A DNA stretch of 36,048 nt from a virus, in IMG/VR virus record IMGVR_UViG_3300035701_000135, positions 1-36,048 of that record; one strand, given 5' to 3'. The notes beneath the pieces are model-generated. The model ran no database searches. It saw only the letters and a list, made by a program, of their open reading frames with translations, and was not told the origin of the DNA. This document shows, piece after piece, positions 1-8,002 of this stretch. A program made the translations under genes and the position numbers. Position 1 is the first letter of the stretch; the number at the start of each line of letters is the position of its first letter.

Positions 1-1536
1 AAGCTGCCTAAGAACAGATGGGAAAAGCTGGTCAACATCTGGTGCGGCGGCTTCTGCATGGACGTCGTGGAGTACACTGAAAAGACGTGGGATCAACCAA
101 ATGCAGTTGATCTTCGGATGGACTTCATTGCCGAGCACATCAAAAAGGACAAATGTATCGACTGCTCTCTGGCCAGTGAAGTCAAGCAAATTGAGAGCGA
201 CATTGCCGGCAGTTTGGGGCCTGAGGCTACAGAGGTCTTCGAGAAGGGTGGAGACATTCTGCAGTTCCCCGGTGCAGACAAGCTGCGCAAAGATAAGATC
301 AACGAGTTCCTTCAAACACTGTCTCCGGAGGGAGTGAAGGCCTTCTACAAGTGGGTGGACATTGTGAATAGCAGGCCGCCACTCGAGAACACGTATCCTG
401 GCACTGTTCCTTTCAGGATTCCAAGTGTCCCTGGAGAAACCAACAATACAACCTTCCTCAAAGGAAGAGAACTGATCGTTGAATTGTACCTCACAGCCAT
501 GGCGACGTTCAGAAAGGCGTCGACGGCTCATGACCTGGACGAAAGAGCCAGACAGAGCGCCAGCCTCAATTGGGCACTGATCAACCAGTCCCGTATCTTC
601 GAAGTACCAGTTGGTTTGTACACGGCTCTCTACCACTTGGCAGATCGGCTGACCACGAAGAACTGTGGCTGGGACTACAACGGTCCTATGGTAAACGACA
701 ATGAACATGCTGCGAAGTACTTCAAAACGATCATAGAAACTGCTCGCACTGTGTGGCCCGAGAAGTTCCCGTTTGATGCTCTGTACCTGGCTATTGATCC
801 TCCAATCGAGATGTCAGAACTACAAAGGATGACTTACGGCATCAAGAAACTGGATGAATCAGGATCAGCTTGGCTTTGTGCTTTCATCGTCACTTCCAGT
901 GGAGCCGTAGTCACGCTGGCCAATGTCGTTCACGGCAAACATGGAGAGCATGCCAGCGTGGTACCGTTCCTCGAACGTGACTCTGGCCGGTGGACCATCC
1001 CCGCCTCGCTGTCACCTTGGGTGGTGACTTGGATCATTGAATGGATCAATGATCACCAAGTGACCATCGAAGAACGAACCAAGTCTTTCAGCTACCGCAA
1101 TCGGTACAAGAAGACCGCCAAGAAGATGAGACTGCAGCACATCCCTGCTCCCTACTACACGATCACCATGCATGAGGAGCTGCTCCGGGACAAGGAACAC
1201 ACTGCCTTGTCGGCTCCTCGCCGCCACTGGGAGCTGCAGTACCGGCATGACGTGAGAGGCTGCACCAACTGTCGGATCATGCGTGGCCCGCTACCCCTTG
1301 ACCCCAAGCTAGAGAAGCAGCTACGCCGGGACAAGCGACGACAGATCTTCACTGATAGTCTTCCCGATCCTGAGACTGCCAAGGAGCTGGCTAAGCGAGG
1401 TGTGGCTCCGAAACATCGCGATGAGTGGTTGTCTGTGCTCCTGTTCTGGCGTAAGGATCATGTCAAGGGGCCCAAGGACGCACCGTTCATTCCGGCGGTA
1501 CGCCGCTCCACTAGACGTAGGAAAAACGCTGCATGA
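1..1536 (+). CDS. Unknown phage protein, 5' end outside window
   Basis: The frame is open from the first base, so the gene probably begins upstream. The first internal ATG at 58 would give 492 residues. I do not recognise a family. The N-terminal part (about residues 40-110 from that ATG) is acidic and helical. The C-terminal part (from about 345) is strongly basic and ends in an Arg/Lys-rich tail. A CTNC pair sits near residue 405. The C-terminal pattern of a tyrosine/histidine/Arg segment followed by a W-K-HVKGP segment resembles the ends of other phage proteins of unknown role. The stop overlaps the next start (ATGA), indicating translational coupling. Confidence 0.8.
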   Translation, partial: KLPKNRWEKLVNIWCGGFCMDVVEYTEKTWDQPNAVDLRMDFIAEHIKKDKCIDCSLASEVKQIESDIAGSLGPEATEVFEKGGDILQFPGADKLRKDKINEFLQTLSPEGVKAFYKWVDIVNSRPPLENTYPGTVPFRIPSVPGETNNTTFLKGRELIVELYLTAMATFRKASTAHDLDERARQSASLNWALINQSRIFEVPVGLYTALYHLADRLTTKNCGWDYNGPMVNDNEHAAKYFKTIIETARTVWPEKFPFDALYLAIDPPIEMSELQRMTYGIKKLDESGSAWLCAFIVTSSGAVVTLANVVHGKHGEHASVVPFLERDSGRWTIPASLSPWVVTWIIEWINDHQVTIEERTKSFSYRNRYKKTAKKMRLQHIPAPYYTITMHEELLRDKEHTALSAPRRHWELQYRHDVRGCTNCRIMRGPLPLDPKLEKQLRRDKRRQIFTDSLPDPETAKELAKRGVAPKHRDEWLSVLLFWRKDHVKGPKDAPFIPAVRRSTRRRKNAA

Positions 1537-2483
1537 CTGACACGAAGGACAACATGCCCATGCTGACACATCACGCCATGGGCTTTGAGAAACCGAAGAA
1601 ACCACTCGATCTTGAAGACGAGGAGGAAGTCCCCAGACCAGAACCGATGCCTGTGACCATCGATCCGTTCATAGAGGAGATTGCCAAGATCAAGCATTCC
1701 CAGAGCCCAGCTGTCAGGGACACCATCGAACGGGCTCCGTGCTTCGGAAGGAACTGGTACATCGACCACGCTCTGACAGCTGGTGAAGACCTGGACGAAG
1801 GAGGTATCTGCGATCAGTGGGACTGCGACCTCAGGTCATTGTGCGAGCTGGTCTACACCAGGTCCACCGGAAAGGAGATCGAACAGCAGAAGAACGATGA
1901 CCCAGTGTCCTACCAAGACACCCAGGAGATTCCTCCTCAAGGCAAGAGCAAGAAAAAGATCAAACCGAAGATCAGGAAGTACACCCGCTTCCCTTACGTG
2001 GACCAAGGAAGGCCGATCGACAAGATGGCAACCTTGATCTGGGAACTGCTTGGAGGTCCACCCTCACTACCTGATTCCTGGATGTTCCCTTCGGTAAAAA
2101 CCAAACAAGATCTAGATCTTGCGCCACATCAATTTAGGGATCGCTTTGGTCCTGGGATCATGGTATCAAGGCGAACGAACTACCACCAGTTCTTCAAGGA
2201 AGGATCACACTTTCTGCGCCTGTGGATGACAGCGCCTGGCGGCGGATGGATGGACATCAGCGGAAGTCTTGCAAAGGTGATCTTGAAGATCGCCACCGAT
2301 CTGAAGTTGGAGCATCCTCCACAGAAGATGCTTCGCAAGCGCTACAGGTTCTACCCCTACAGGACATTCATCCACCGAAAGGCACACCTAAACCGGTTGG
2401 CCGAGGTCTTCGAGCACCTCGGGATAGTTCCCATGGCGGACCAGAAACAACAGGAGAATGAAAATGAAGATCAAGGGGTTTAA
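1533..2483 (+). CDS. Unknown protein with a CFG/Cys cluster
   Basis: This 316-residue protein begins at the ATG in an ATGA overlap with the upstream stop. Residues 1-50 are acidic and Pro-rich, suggesting a disordered tail. Around residues 69-106 there is a PCFG motif followed by spaced cysteines (ICDQWDC, then LC). The same layout appears at the C-terminus of the gp32-like protein at 8002. It may be a small metal-binding domain, which is inference. A K-rich linker (about 135-150) precedes a folded C-terminal half rich in Trp, Phe and Arg. I cannot assign a function. The next gene starts inside its last 26 bases. Confidence 0.8.
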   Translation: MTDTKDNMPMLTHHAMGFEKPKKPLDLEDEEEVPRPEPMPVTIDPFIEEIAKIKHSQSPAVRDTIERAPCFGRNWYIDHALTAGEDLDEGGICDQWDCDLRSLCELVYTRSTGKEIEQQKNDDPVSYQDTQEIPPQGKSKKKIKPKIRKYTRFPYVDQGRPIDKMATLIWELLGGPPSLPDSWMFPSVKTKQDLDLAPHQFRDRFGPGIMVSRRTNYHQFFKEGSHFLRLWMTAPGGGWMDISGSLAKVILKIATDLKLEHPPQKMLRKRYRFYPYRTFIHRKAHLNRLAEVFEHLGIVPMADQKQQENENEDQGV

Positions 2484-3162
2484 CGCACGTGAACAGAAGT
2501 GCTTCGACGTCCTGAGTGACGGCGAGCTGCACAACATCGCTGAGATGAAGAAGAAGTTCACCTCTGCGGCCACCGAGCTGTGCAAGGAGACCTACGAGAA
2601 GGGGTGGGGAGACGCCGAAGTCGATGCCGTAGCGCAGAGCATGGTTCGGAACAGCCTCCGCCGGCTGATCCGTGACGGCTGGACCGAGAAGTCGGCCTAC
2701 GGAACCTACAAACTGACCACCAACGGAAAGCGGTGGGTCAAGGACGGAAAGGAGGCCACCAAGTCCTTCGGTGTCAAGCGTGGACGCAAGCCGATGACGG
2801 ACGAGGAGAAGGAATCCGCCCGGAAGAAGCGGGAGAAGGAAGCCAAGGAGGGCGGCGGCAAGAAGAAGGCGGCCACAAAGACGAAGGCCAAGGCAGCCAA
2901 GCCGGCTGGCAAGAAGGTCAAAGCGAAGCCTGCGGTCAAGGCGAAGCCGGCCTCCAAGGCGAAGAAGAAGGTGGTTGACGGCAGCAAGAAGGTTGGCACC
3001 AAGAAGGCTGTCAAGAAAGCCGAGATGAAGAAGAACAACGGGGTGGCCAAGAAGAAGGCGGAGGAGGCCAAGAAGAGAGTGGCCAAGCAGGTCTCCAAGG
3101 ACAAGGCCGAGGAGGTCAAGCAGAAGGTCAAGGATCAAGAGCCTGAGACCTCCGCCAACTGA
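2458..3162 (+). CDS. Winged-helix protein with histone H1-like lysine-rich tail
   Basis: The protein has 234 residues. Residues about 5-95 look like a winged-helix or replication-initiator-like domain: an N-terminal helix, an LSDGELH turn, an NSLRRLIRDGW recognition-helix-like segment and a wing ending TTNGKRW. From about residue 115 to the end the sequence is almost entirely Lys, Ala, Pro, Val and Glu, with repeated KAKPA/AKK units like the tails of histone H1 and of actinobacterial HU or Lsr2-type proteins. This suggests non-specific binding or condensation of phage or host DNA (inference). The antisense strand shows a long leucine-rich open frame, which is a shadow of this bias. Confidence 0.82.
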   Translation: MKMKIKGFNAREQKCFDVLSDGELHNIAEMKKKFTSAATELCKETYEKGWGDAEVDAVAQSMVRNSLRRLIRDGWTEKSAYGTYKLTTNGKRWVKDGKEATKSFGVKRGRKPMTDEEKESARKKREKEAKEGGGKKKAATKTKAKAAKPAGKKVKAKPAVKAKPASKAKKKVVDGSKKVGTKKAVKKAEMKKNNGVAKKKAEEAKKRVAKQVSKDKAEEVKQKVKDQEPETSAN

Positions 3163-3176
3163 TCGGGGAGCCCGCC

Positions 3177-3386
3177 GTGAACAAAGAACAGGTACTGTTC
3201 TACTTGAAGCGCATGCTCAAGGACTACGAACCCGACGCGATCGATCATGAAGAGATGGCGGAGCAAGGATTCTCGTACGAAGAGAGGCAGCGTCGGATCA
3301 AACTTCATGAGAAAGAAAACCCAGAGGCTGCAGCTCTGCATGCAGCCATCGAGGTGGTGGACAAGTTCTACCACGTGCAATTCTGA
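3177..3386 (+). CDS. Small unknown acidic protein
   Basis: This 69-residue protein starts at GTG, preceded by GGGGAG at good spacing. It is helical and charged, with no Cys and no membrane segment. It sits 14 bases after the H1-like gene and ends 14 bases before the next gene, so it is part of the same operon. I do not recognise a family. Confidence 0.7.
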   Translation: MNKEQVLFYLKRMLKDYEPDAIDHEEMAEQGFSYEERQRRIKLHEKENPEAAALHAAIEVVDKFYHVQF

Positions 3387-3400
3387 AGGAGATCGATCCC

Positions 3401-3895
3401 ATGGACGGGACAGCTGTAACCGAGAAGCCGAGCATCTCCCCCTACACCGTGGTCCGCACCATCAAGGAGACCTCTTCAGGTCCGGAAGATGACCCCACAA
3501 GCAGGGTCACAATTCTGGTTCAAAGGAAGCGTCGTGACGATGGCAAGATGAGTCGAGAGTTCGTCTCCATCAAGTGTGAGCTGGGGCGCAAGGTGTTTTT
3601 CTTCTCGGTGAAGGCTGCGACAGACCTTGTGATCACCCTCGGTCAGGTGCTAGACGAGGCAAGAACTGAGGACAATCGCATGCGAGAGGAGTTCGAAGCT
3701 CGCCGGACCAAGGAGAAGGAAGACTGGGAGCGCCAGATTTCCGAGGGTGCAGCAGCAAAGAACGGAGGAACCCGCAAGACTGGGAAGACCGAGCGGGACA
3801 AGAAGAAGGACAGCTACAAGCCGTACGACAAGCGAAAGTCTGAGAAGTCTGAACGTGATCGAGAGATTCGATCCAACATGCAGAAGAACAGATAG
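3401..3895 (+). CDS. Unknown protein with long basic coiled tail
   Basis: The protein has 164 residues, and the ATG follows a strong AAGGAGATC ribosome site. Residues 1-85 look globular, with beta strands around VTILVQRKRR and GRKVFFFSVKAATDL. The rest, from about residue 90, is a highly charged Lys/Arg/Glu helix, probably coiled or disordered and able to bind nucleic acid. The function is unknown. Confidence 0.75.
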   Translation: MDGTAVTEKPSISPYTVVRTIKETSSGPEDDPTSRVTILVQRKRRDDGKMSREFVSIKCELGRKVFFFSVKAATDLVITLGQVLDEARTEDNRMREEFEARRTKEKEDWERQISEGAAAKNGGTRKTGKTERDKKKDSYKPYDKRKSEKSERDREIRSNMQKNR

Positions 3896-3904
3896 GAGAG
3901 TTCC

Positions 3905-4321
3905 ATGGCCACCAAGAAGAAGGCGGACAAGAAGGTTGAAGCTCCCAAGAAGGAGAAGACCAAGGCGGAGATCATCGAGGATGAGATCTACGACCTCGAC
4001 GAGGAGCAGAACAATCTGCCCAGCTTCGACGACTTCTACTTCGACTGCGAAACCATCGAAAATATCAATTCGATGATCAAGTCAGTTCCCAAGGAACACA
4101 AGCTGTACAAGACGGGAATCGACACGACAGCGTTCGTCCAGAAGGCCAAAGCTCTTCTGGATGAGATCAACAATATCGACAAGAAGATTCTGGTGCAGGA
4201 CAAGGCCAGCAACAACCAGTACAAAGCTCTTCAGAAGAAGATCGACTCCAAGAAGAAGCTACTGCAGAAGGAGCGAGGAAAGTCTGTTGTTATGTCATCT
4301 TCGTCGTCCTTCACCCACTAG
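3905..4321 (+). CDS. Unknown charged helical protein
   Basis: This 138-residue protein starts at the ATG after AGGAG. A Lys/Glu-rich N-terminus (about 1-25) leads to an acidic segment (DEEQNNLPSFDDFYFD) and then a long predicted coiled coil (about 70-130), with an Ser-rich end. It could be a scaffold or a partner of the neighbouring proteins. I recognise no family. Confidence 0.72.
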   Translation: MATKKKADKKVEAPKKEKTKAEIIEDEIYDLDEEQNNLPSFDDFYFDCETIENINSMIKSVPKEHKLYKTGIDTTAFVQKAKALLDEINNIDKKILVQDKASNNQYKALQKKIDSKKKLLQKERGKSVVMSSSSSFTH

Positions 4322-4333
4322 CAGGAGGGGTCC

Positions 4334-4615
4334 ATGCCGTTCGTCGTCGACGTCCAATGTGTCTGTGGACACGTCCGTACCGTCTGGTTCAAAAGCAGTG
4401 AAGCAGACCCTGATGCCGACGACGCGGCATGTCCCAAATGCGGCAGCGAGAAATTCGAGCGTCTCGTCGGCAAAGTGGCCTACCACAGGAGCAACAATCC
4501 TGAGGTTCGTTCAGCCATGCTCAAGAAACGAAGCGAAGACCACTCCAGAGCCCATCACAAGGATAACGTGGAGCGGGTCAAAAACTACGCTAGAAAGCGC
4601 GGAGTGGACCTGTGA
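4334..4615 (+). CDS. Zinc-ribbon protein
   Basis: In this 93-residue protein an N-terminal CVCGH pair (about residues 9-11) and a CPKCGS pair (about 35-38) form a likely zinc ribbon, followed by a basic helix (KKRSEDHSRAHHKDN). It is probably a small nucleic-acid-binding or adaptor protein, which is inference from the motif alone. The ATG follows AGGAGGGG. The stop overlaps the GTG of the next gene. Confidence 0.75.
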   Translation: MPFVVDVQCVCGHVRTVWFKSSEADPDADDAACPKCGSEKFERLVGKVAYHRSNNPEVRSAMLKKRSEDHSRAHHKDNVERVKNYARKRGVDL

Positions 4616-4887
4616 GCGTGGACTACGACCGTAAGAAGTGCGAAGAATTCGTTCAACGAGTCCTCTTCCAAGGAGATCAGTTCTTCGTACGATTCTGGAT
4701 GCACGCCAACGGTATGGTAGATGGTGTACCTCTATATCAACTGGATGCCATCTACGTTGAGTGGTACAACATGAGCCTGTGGAACAAGCAGGCTGTGCTC
4801 TTCCTGATGATTCCACCTTTATGTCGAATGGCCTCTGATAAGGCTCAAGAAGCCTGTGGCCTGGCAAGACAACAGGAGCCTCTGTGA
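4612..4887 (+). CDS. Small unknown protein before DNA polymerase
   Basis: This 91-residue protein starts at GTG overlapping the upstream stop, and its stop overlaps the GTG of the polymerase gene (GTGA). It is aromatic-rich (FFVRFWMHANG, YVEWYNMSLWNKQ), suggesting a compact fold or a binding surface. Tight coupling to the polymerase suggests an accessory role, but nothing in the sequence names one. Confidence 0.7.
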   Translation: MSVDYDRKKCEEFVQRVLFQGDQFFVRFWMHANGMVDGVPLYQLDAIYVEWYNMSLWNKQAVLFLMIPPLCRMASDKAQEACGLARQQEPL

Positions 4888-6866
4888 TCCAACCCATAGG
4901 AAAAAACAACCCCCTCCAAGCCAAGACCTGGAAAGGTGTGGCTGGAGGGGTGTATACATTGATCAACACGCTACCACTGTGGCATCACCTTCGAGATCAA
5001 TTGATGATCCGAAATCAGGTAGCGTGTGACACTGAAACAAGCGGCCTCACCTTTGTGGGAAACCACATCGTCGGTATGAGCTTCAGTTGGGGTGCGGAGA
5101 ACAGCTACTACACCCCCATCCGGCATGAGACGGGTGAGAAGCAACTCAAGATGGAGGACATCATCGATGACCTGCGGGCCATCTTTGAACGAGAAGACCT
5201 TACCACCATCTGGTTCAACGCCAAATTTGATCTCCACTTCTACCTGAACGAAGGGATCACTCCTCGAGGCATCGTTCACGATGTTCTCATTCAGCACAAG
5301 CTTCTCAGAGAGACAGGTTCTGCTGAGCTGAAGGAGCTAGCCAAGCAGGAGATTGATCCAAATTCGGACATGTGGGAGGTCGCCATAGACGACTTTCGCA
5401 CCAAGAAAGGCAGAGAGAAGCTCCCTTCCCCAACGGCTGCCAACCCAAAGCGCATGTTGATGAGGAAGAAGGCCAACGTCCACTACGGCATGATTCCGAT
5501 CAACCTGATGACCCCCTACGCTGCCTCAGATACTCACTACACCTGGGCACTCTGGAAGAAGAAGATGCCTCTGGTGGCGGAGAATTCTGAGCTGAGGCAG
5601 CTCTACCTGATGGAAAGCCAGCTCCTCTGGGTACTTCTCGAGATGGAACACAAGGGGGTGTACATAAGTCGTCCGTACTTGGAGAAAGCAGGTCCGGACC
5701 TCGAGACGGAAGCAGCCAAACATGAAGAGTCTGCATACCAGAAGCTTGGTCAGCGGATCAATCTGGCCTCCAACGACGAGCTGGCCAAGGCTCTACAGAA
5801 GCTGAAAATCCCCCTCACCAAGAAGACGGACAAGGGAAAGATCTCTCTCGATGTCGAGGTGATGGAGCGGCTGGCCACCAAGTATGAAGTCTGTGAGGAC
5901 ATCCTGGGGTTCCGTCAGACCAAGAAGCTGAAGTCGACCTACGTCGACAACATCCTCTCGAAACTTGATCCTGATGACTACCTGCATTGCACCTACAATC
6001 AGAACGTAACCACAGGCCGCATGTCGAGCCAAGGTCCCAACCTGCAGAACATCCCAGCGAAGACCAAGACGATCCGAAAGGCATTTGTATGCCCCGATGG
6101 GTACCTGATGGTCTTCATCGACTACTCTCAGGTCGAAGTAAGGATGACTGCTCACTACAGTGAGGACCAGATTCTGCTGGATTGCTACAACGTCACGCAC
6201 CGAGATGTCCACACCAACACCCTCTGTGAGGTCTTCGGCTACGAGTATGACGAGGCTCTACAGATTCTGGATGACAACAGCCACCCAACCCATGAAGAAC
6301 TGTCCCTGCTTCGGAAGGTAGCCAAGACGACCAACTTCCTCGTCATCTACGGTGGCGGGGCTGAGAACCTGAGGGCTAAGATATCCTCACCCAAGAGACA
6401 GTACTCCAAAGAGCAGTGCCAGAAGTTCATCGATCAGTACTTCGCCAAGCTCCGGCAGCTGAAGAAGTGGATCAATCGTACCTCAGCCCAGGTCTTGCAG
6501 GACAAGTACGTCCAGAACTACTTCGGTCGCTACCGCCGGTTCCCGGAGTTGGATGGAAAGTTCCTTCAGGAGTGGGAGCGCAAGCACTGCCAGCGTCAAG
6601 CTGTCAACTTCCTCATCCAGGGAACCTGTGCAGACCTTTTCAAAGTCGCCATGGTCAGGGTGGGTGACATCCTGCGTGGTATGAGATCTCGCCTGGTCAT
6701 GACGATCCACGACGAGCTGGTGTTCTACATCCACAAAGACGAGCTGGCTGTCCTGAACCCCATCGTAAAGACCATGGAAGATTGGCACTTCAAAGTCCCC
6801 ATCATCGCCGAGGTCTCTTACGCCCAAGATTCCTGGGCAGGAAAAAAAGCACTTCATCTTTCGTAA
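4884..6866 (+). CDS. Family A DNA polymerase with 3'-5' exonuclease
   Basis: This 660-residue protein replicates the phage genome. The N-terminal half carries the proofreading exonuclease: DTETSG near residue 49 (Exo I), FNAKFD near 110 (Exo II) and YAASD near 212 (Exo III). The C-terminal half carries the polymerase: motif A DYSQVEVR near 413, the O-helix RKVAKTTNFLVIYGG near 477 and motif C HDELVF near 608. The 5'-3' exonuclease domain of bacterial Pol I is absent, as in T7-like and many phage PolA proteins. The start is GTG, coupled to the upstream stop. All catalytic residues I can locate are intact. Confidence 0.96.
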   Translation: MIQPIGKNNPLQAKTWKGVAGGVYTLINTLPLWHHLRDQLMIRNQVACDTETSGLTFVGNHIVGMSFSWGAENSYYTPIRHETGEKQLKMEDIIDDLRAIFEREDLTTIWFNAKFDLHFYLNEGITPRGIVHDVLIQHKLLRETGSAELKELAKQEIDPNSDMWEVAIDDFRTKKGREKLPSPTAANPKRMLMRKKANVHYGMIPINLMTPYAASDTHYTWALWKKKMPLVAENSELRQLYLMESQLLWVLLEMEHKGVYISRPYLEKAGPDLETEAAKHEESAYQKLGQRINLASNDELAKALQKLKIPLTKKTDKGKISLDVEVMERLATKYEVCEDILGFRQTKKLKSTYVDNILSKLDPDDYLHCTYNQNVTTGRMSSQGPNLQNIPAKTKTIRKAFVCPDGYLMVFIDYSQVEVRMTAHYSEDQILLDCYNVTHRDVHTNTLCEVFGYEYDEALQILDDNSHPTHEELSLLRKVAKTTNFLVIYGGGAENLRAKISSPKRQYSKEQCQKFIDQYFAKLRQLKKWINRTSAQVLQDKYVQNYFGRYRRFPELDGKFLQEWERKHCQRQAVNFLIQGTCADLFKVAMVRVGDILRGMRSRLVMTIHDELVFYIHKDELAVLNPIVKTMEDWHFKVPIIAEVSYAQDSWAGKKALHLS

Positions 6867-6908
6867 AACCCACCCGACCTCCGGTGTATAAAGAAGAAAG
6901 GGGTCGTG

Positions 6909-7547
6909 ATGGACAAAGATTTCGACAAGCTGGCCACTCCGCTGAACGTCAACAACAAGGACTGGGGAAACCCGATCGAGGACGATGTCCGCATCGATCA
7001 GGGCAACCTCGACCAGGAGTTCCTCAGTCAACCTGAGAAATATGCCTGGTGGGCCTTTCTGACAGAGCACGCCAAGGCTCAGGTAAACGAGGTCAAGAAC
7101 GAGATGGACCAGCTTTATGCCAGGCTGGACCACAAGGTTCGGGCCAAGGCGCAGATGGCTGCGGTGGATGCCAAGACCAATAAGTCATCTCCGATCAAGT
7201 ATACCGAGAAGATGGTGGAGAATGAGGTCATCACCAGCAAGGAATACCAGGAGGTGATGACCCGCTACAATCATGCTAAGAAGCAGGCAGGCCTCACCGC
7301 TGCTGGCATGAATGCCATGCTGCAACGTCGGGACATGCTTCTTCAGCTGGGGGCCAACTACCGGACTGAGGGTCAGGCTGACCCAATCATCCTACGTGAG
7401 GCAGCCAGGGAGAAGGCTGCCAACTATGCTGCAGAGCGTGACAAACGCAAAGCAGATCGGGATGCCAAGATCAAAGCTGCCAACAAAGCTCAGGCTGAGT
7501 CCGAGGAGGAAGCCACCGTTCGCAAGCCTCCGATGAGGAAACCATGA
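6909..7547 (+). CDS. Coiled-coil protein, possible recombination mediator
   Basis: This protein of about 212 residues starts at ATG 6909, with an alternative GTG three bases earlier, after AAAGGGG. It is mostly helical, with an acidic N-terminus, a central charged region (about 55-150) and a Lys/Ala-rich C-terminal helix ending in RKPPMRKP. Its size, its composition and its place between the polymerase and the gp32-like gene fit a UvsY-type mediator that loads recombinase on ssDNA. That is a weak, context-based suggestion. A TATAAA-like stretch lies in the preceding 40-base gap. Confidence 0.75.
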   Translation: MDKDFDKLATPLNVNNKDWGNPIEDDVRIDQGNLDQEFLSQPEKYAWWAFLTEHAKAQVNEVKNEMDQLYARLDHKVRAKAQMAAVDAKTNKSSPIKYTEKMVENEVITSKEYQEVMTRYNHAKKQAGLTAAGMNAMLQRRDMLLQLGANYRTEGQADPIILREAAREKAANYAAERDKRKADRDAKIKAANKAQAESEEEATVRKPPMRKP

Positions 7548-8002
7548 AAAAAGTAACCAAGAAGATCAAGGCTGCGGCCTCGGACCTGATGCCTGAGTGC
7601 GAGCGCCAGAGCACGTTGGTAGTAGCCCATGCTGAGGCACTTCAGCCTATCCTGGACGGTCTTCCTCCTGGCATGGTGTTGGAACTGAGAGAAACTGTCC
7701 GCAATCTCGAGGCCAAGCTAGGGAAGATGGTGAGGAAGATGGTGGCTGAGAGGAAGCTGAAGATCACCAACTGCTTCACCTGCGATGGGACGGGGCAGAT
7801 GTGCAACATCTGCGGGGAGAGCGAAGCCGCCTGTCAGTGCCCGGAGAACGATCTCAGCACGTGTGAGGACTGTGATGGCCGCTGTCAGGTTGAAGTTCTT
7901 GCACGAGGAGTACCTTGCGCGAGGAGTGGACCGCACTCTACCCGGATAAGAATCTTTCAACTAGATCTGCCGCGAGCAGGTTCAACTAAAGGAGATCGAT
8001 AA
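7544..8002 (+). CDS. DnaJ-type Cys-rich zinc protein
   Basis: The protein has 152 residues. The first 75 are helical. Residues about 80-118 carry repeated CxxC pairs (CFTCDGTG, CNICGESEAACQC, CEDCDGRC), like the zinc module of DnaJ with its CxxCxGxG repeats. It has no J-domain. The last part is Arg-rich. It overlaps both neighbours by a few bases (ATGA and TAATG), so it is coupled to the ssDNA-binding protein gene. It could be a zinc chaperone or a nucleic-acid binder; the function is unknown. Confidence 0.75.
   Translation: MKKVTKKIKAAASDLMPECERQSTLVVAHAEALQPILDGLPPGMVLELRETVRNLEAKLGKMVRKMVAERKLKITNCFTCDGTGQMCNICGESEAACQCPENDLSTCEDCDGRCQVEVLARGVPCARSGPHSTRIRIFQLDLPRAGSTKGDR

Noticed and set aside
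2368-3138. 256-residue leucine-rich antisense frame
   Set aside because: It is the complement of the lysine-rich tail; AAG codons read backwards give CTT, so it is a shadow.
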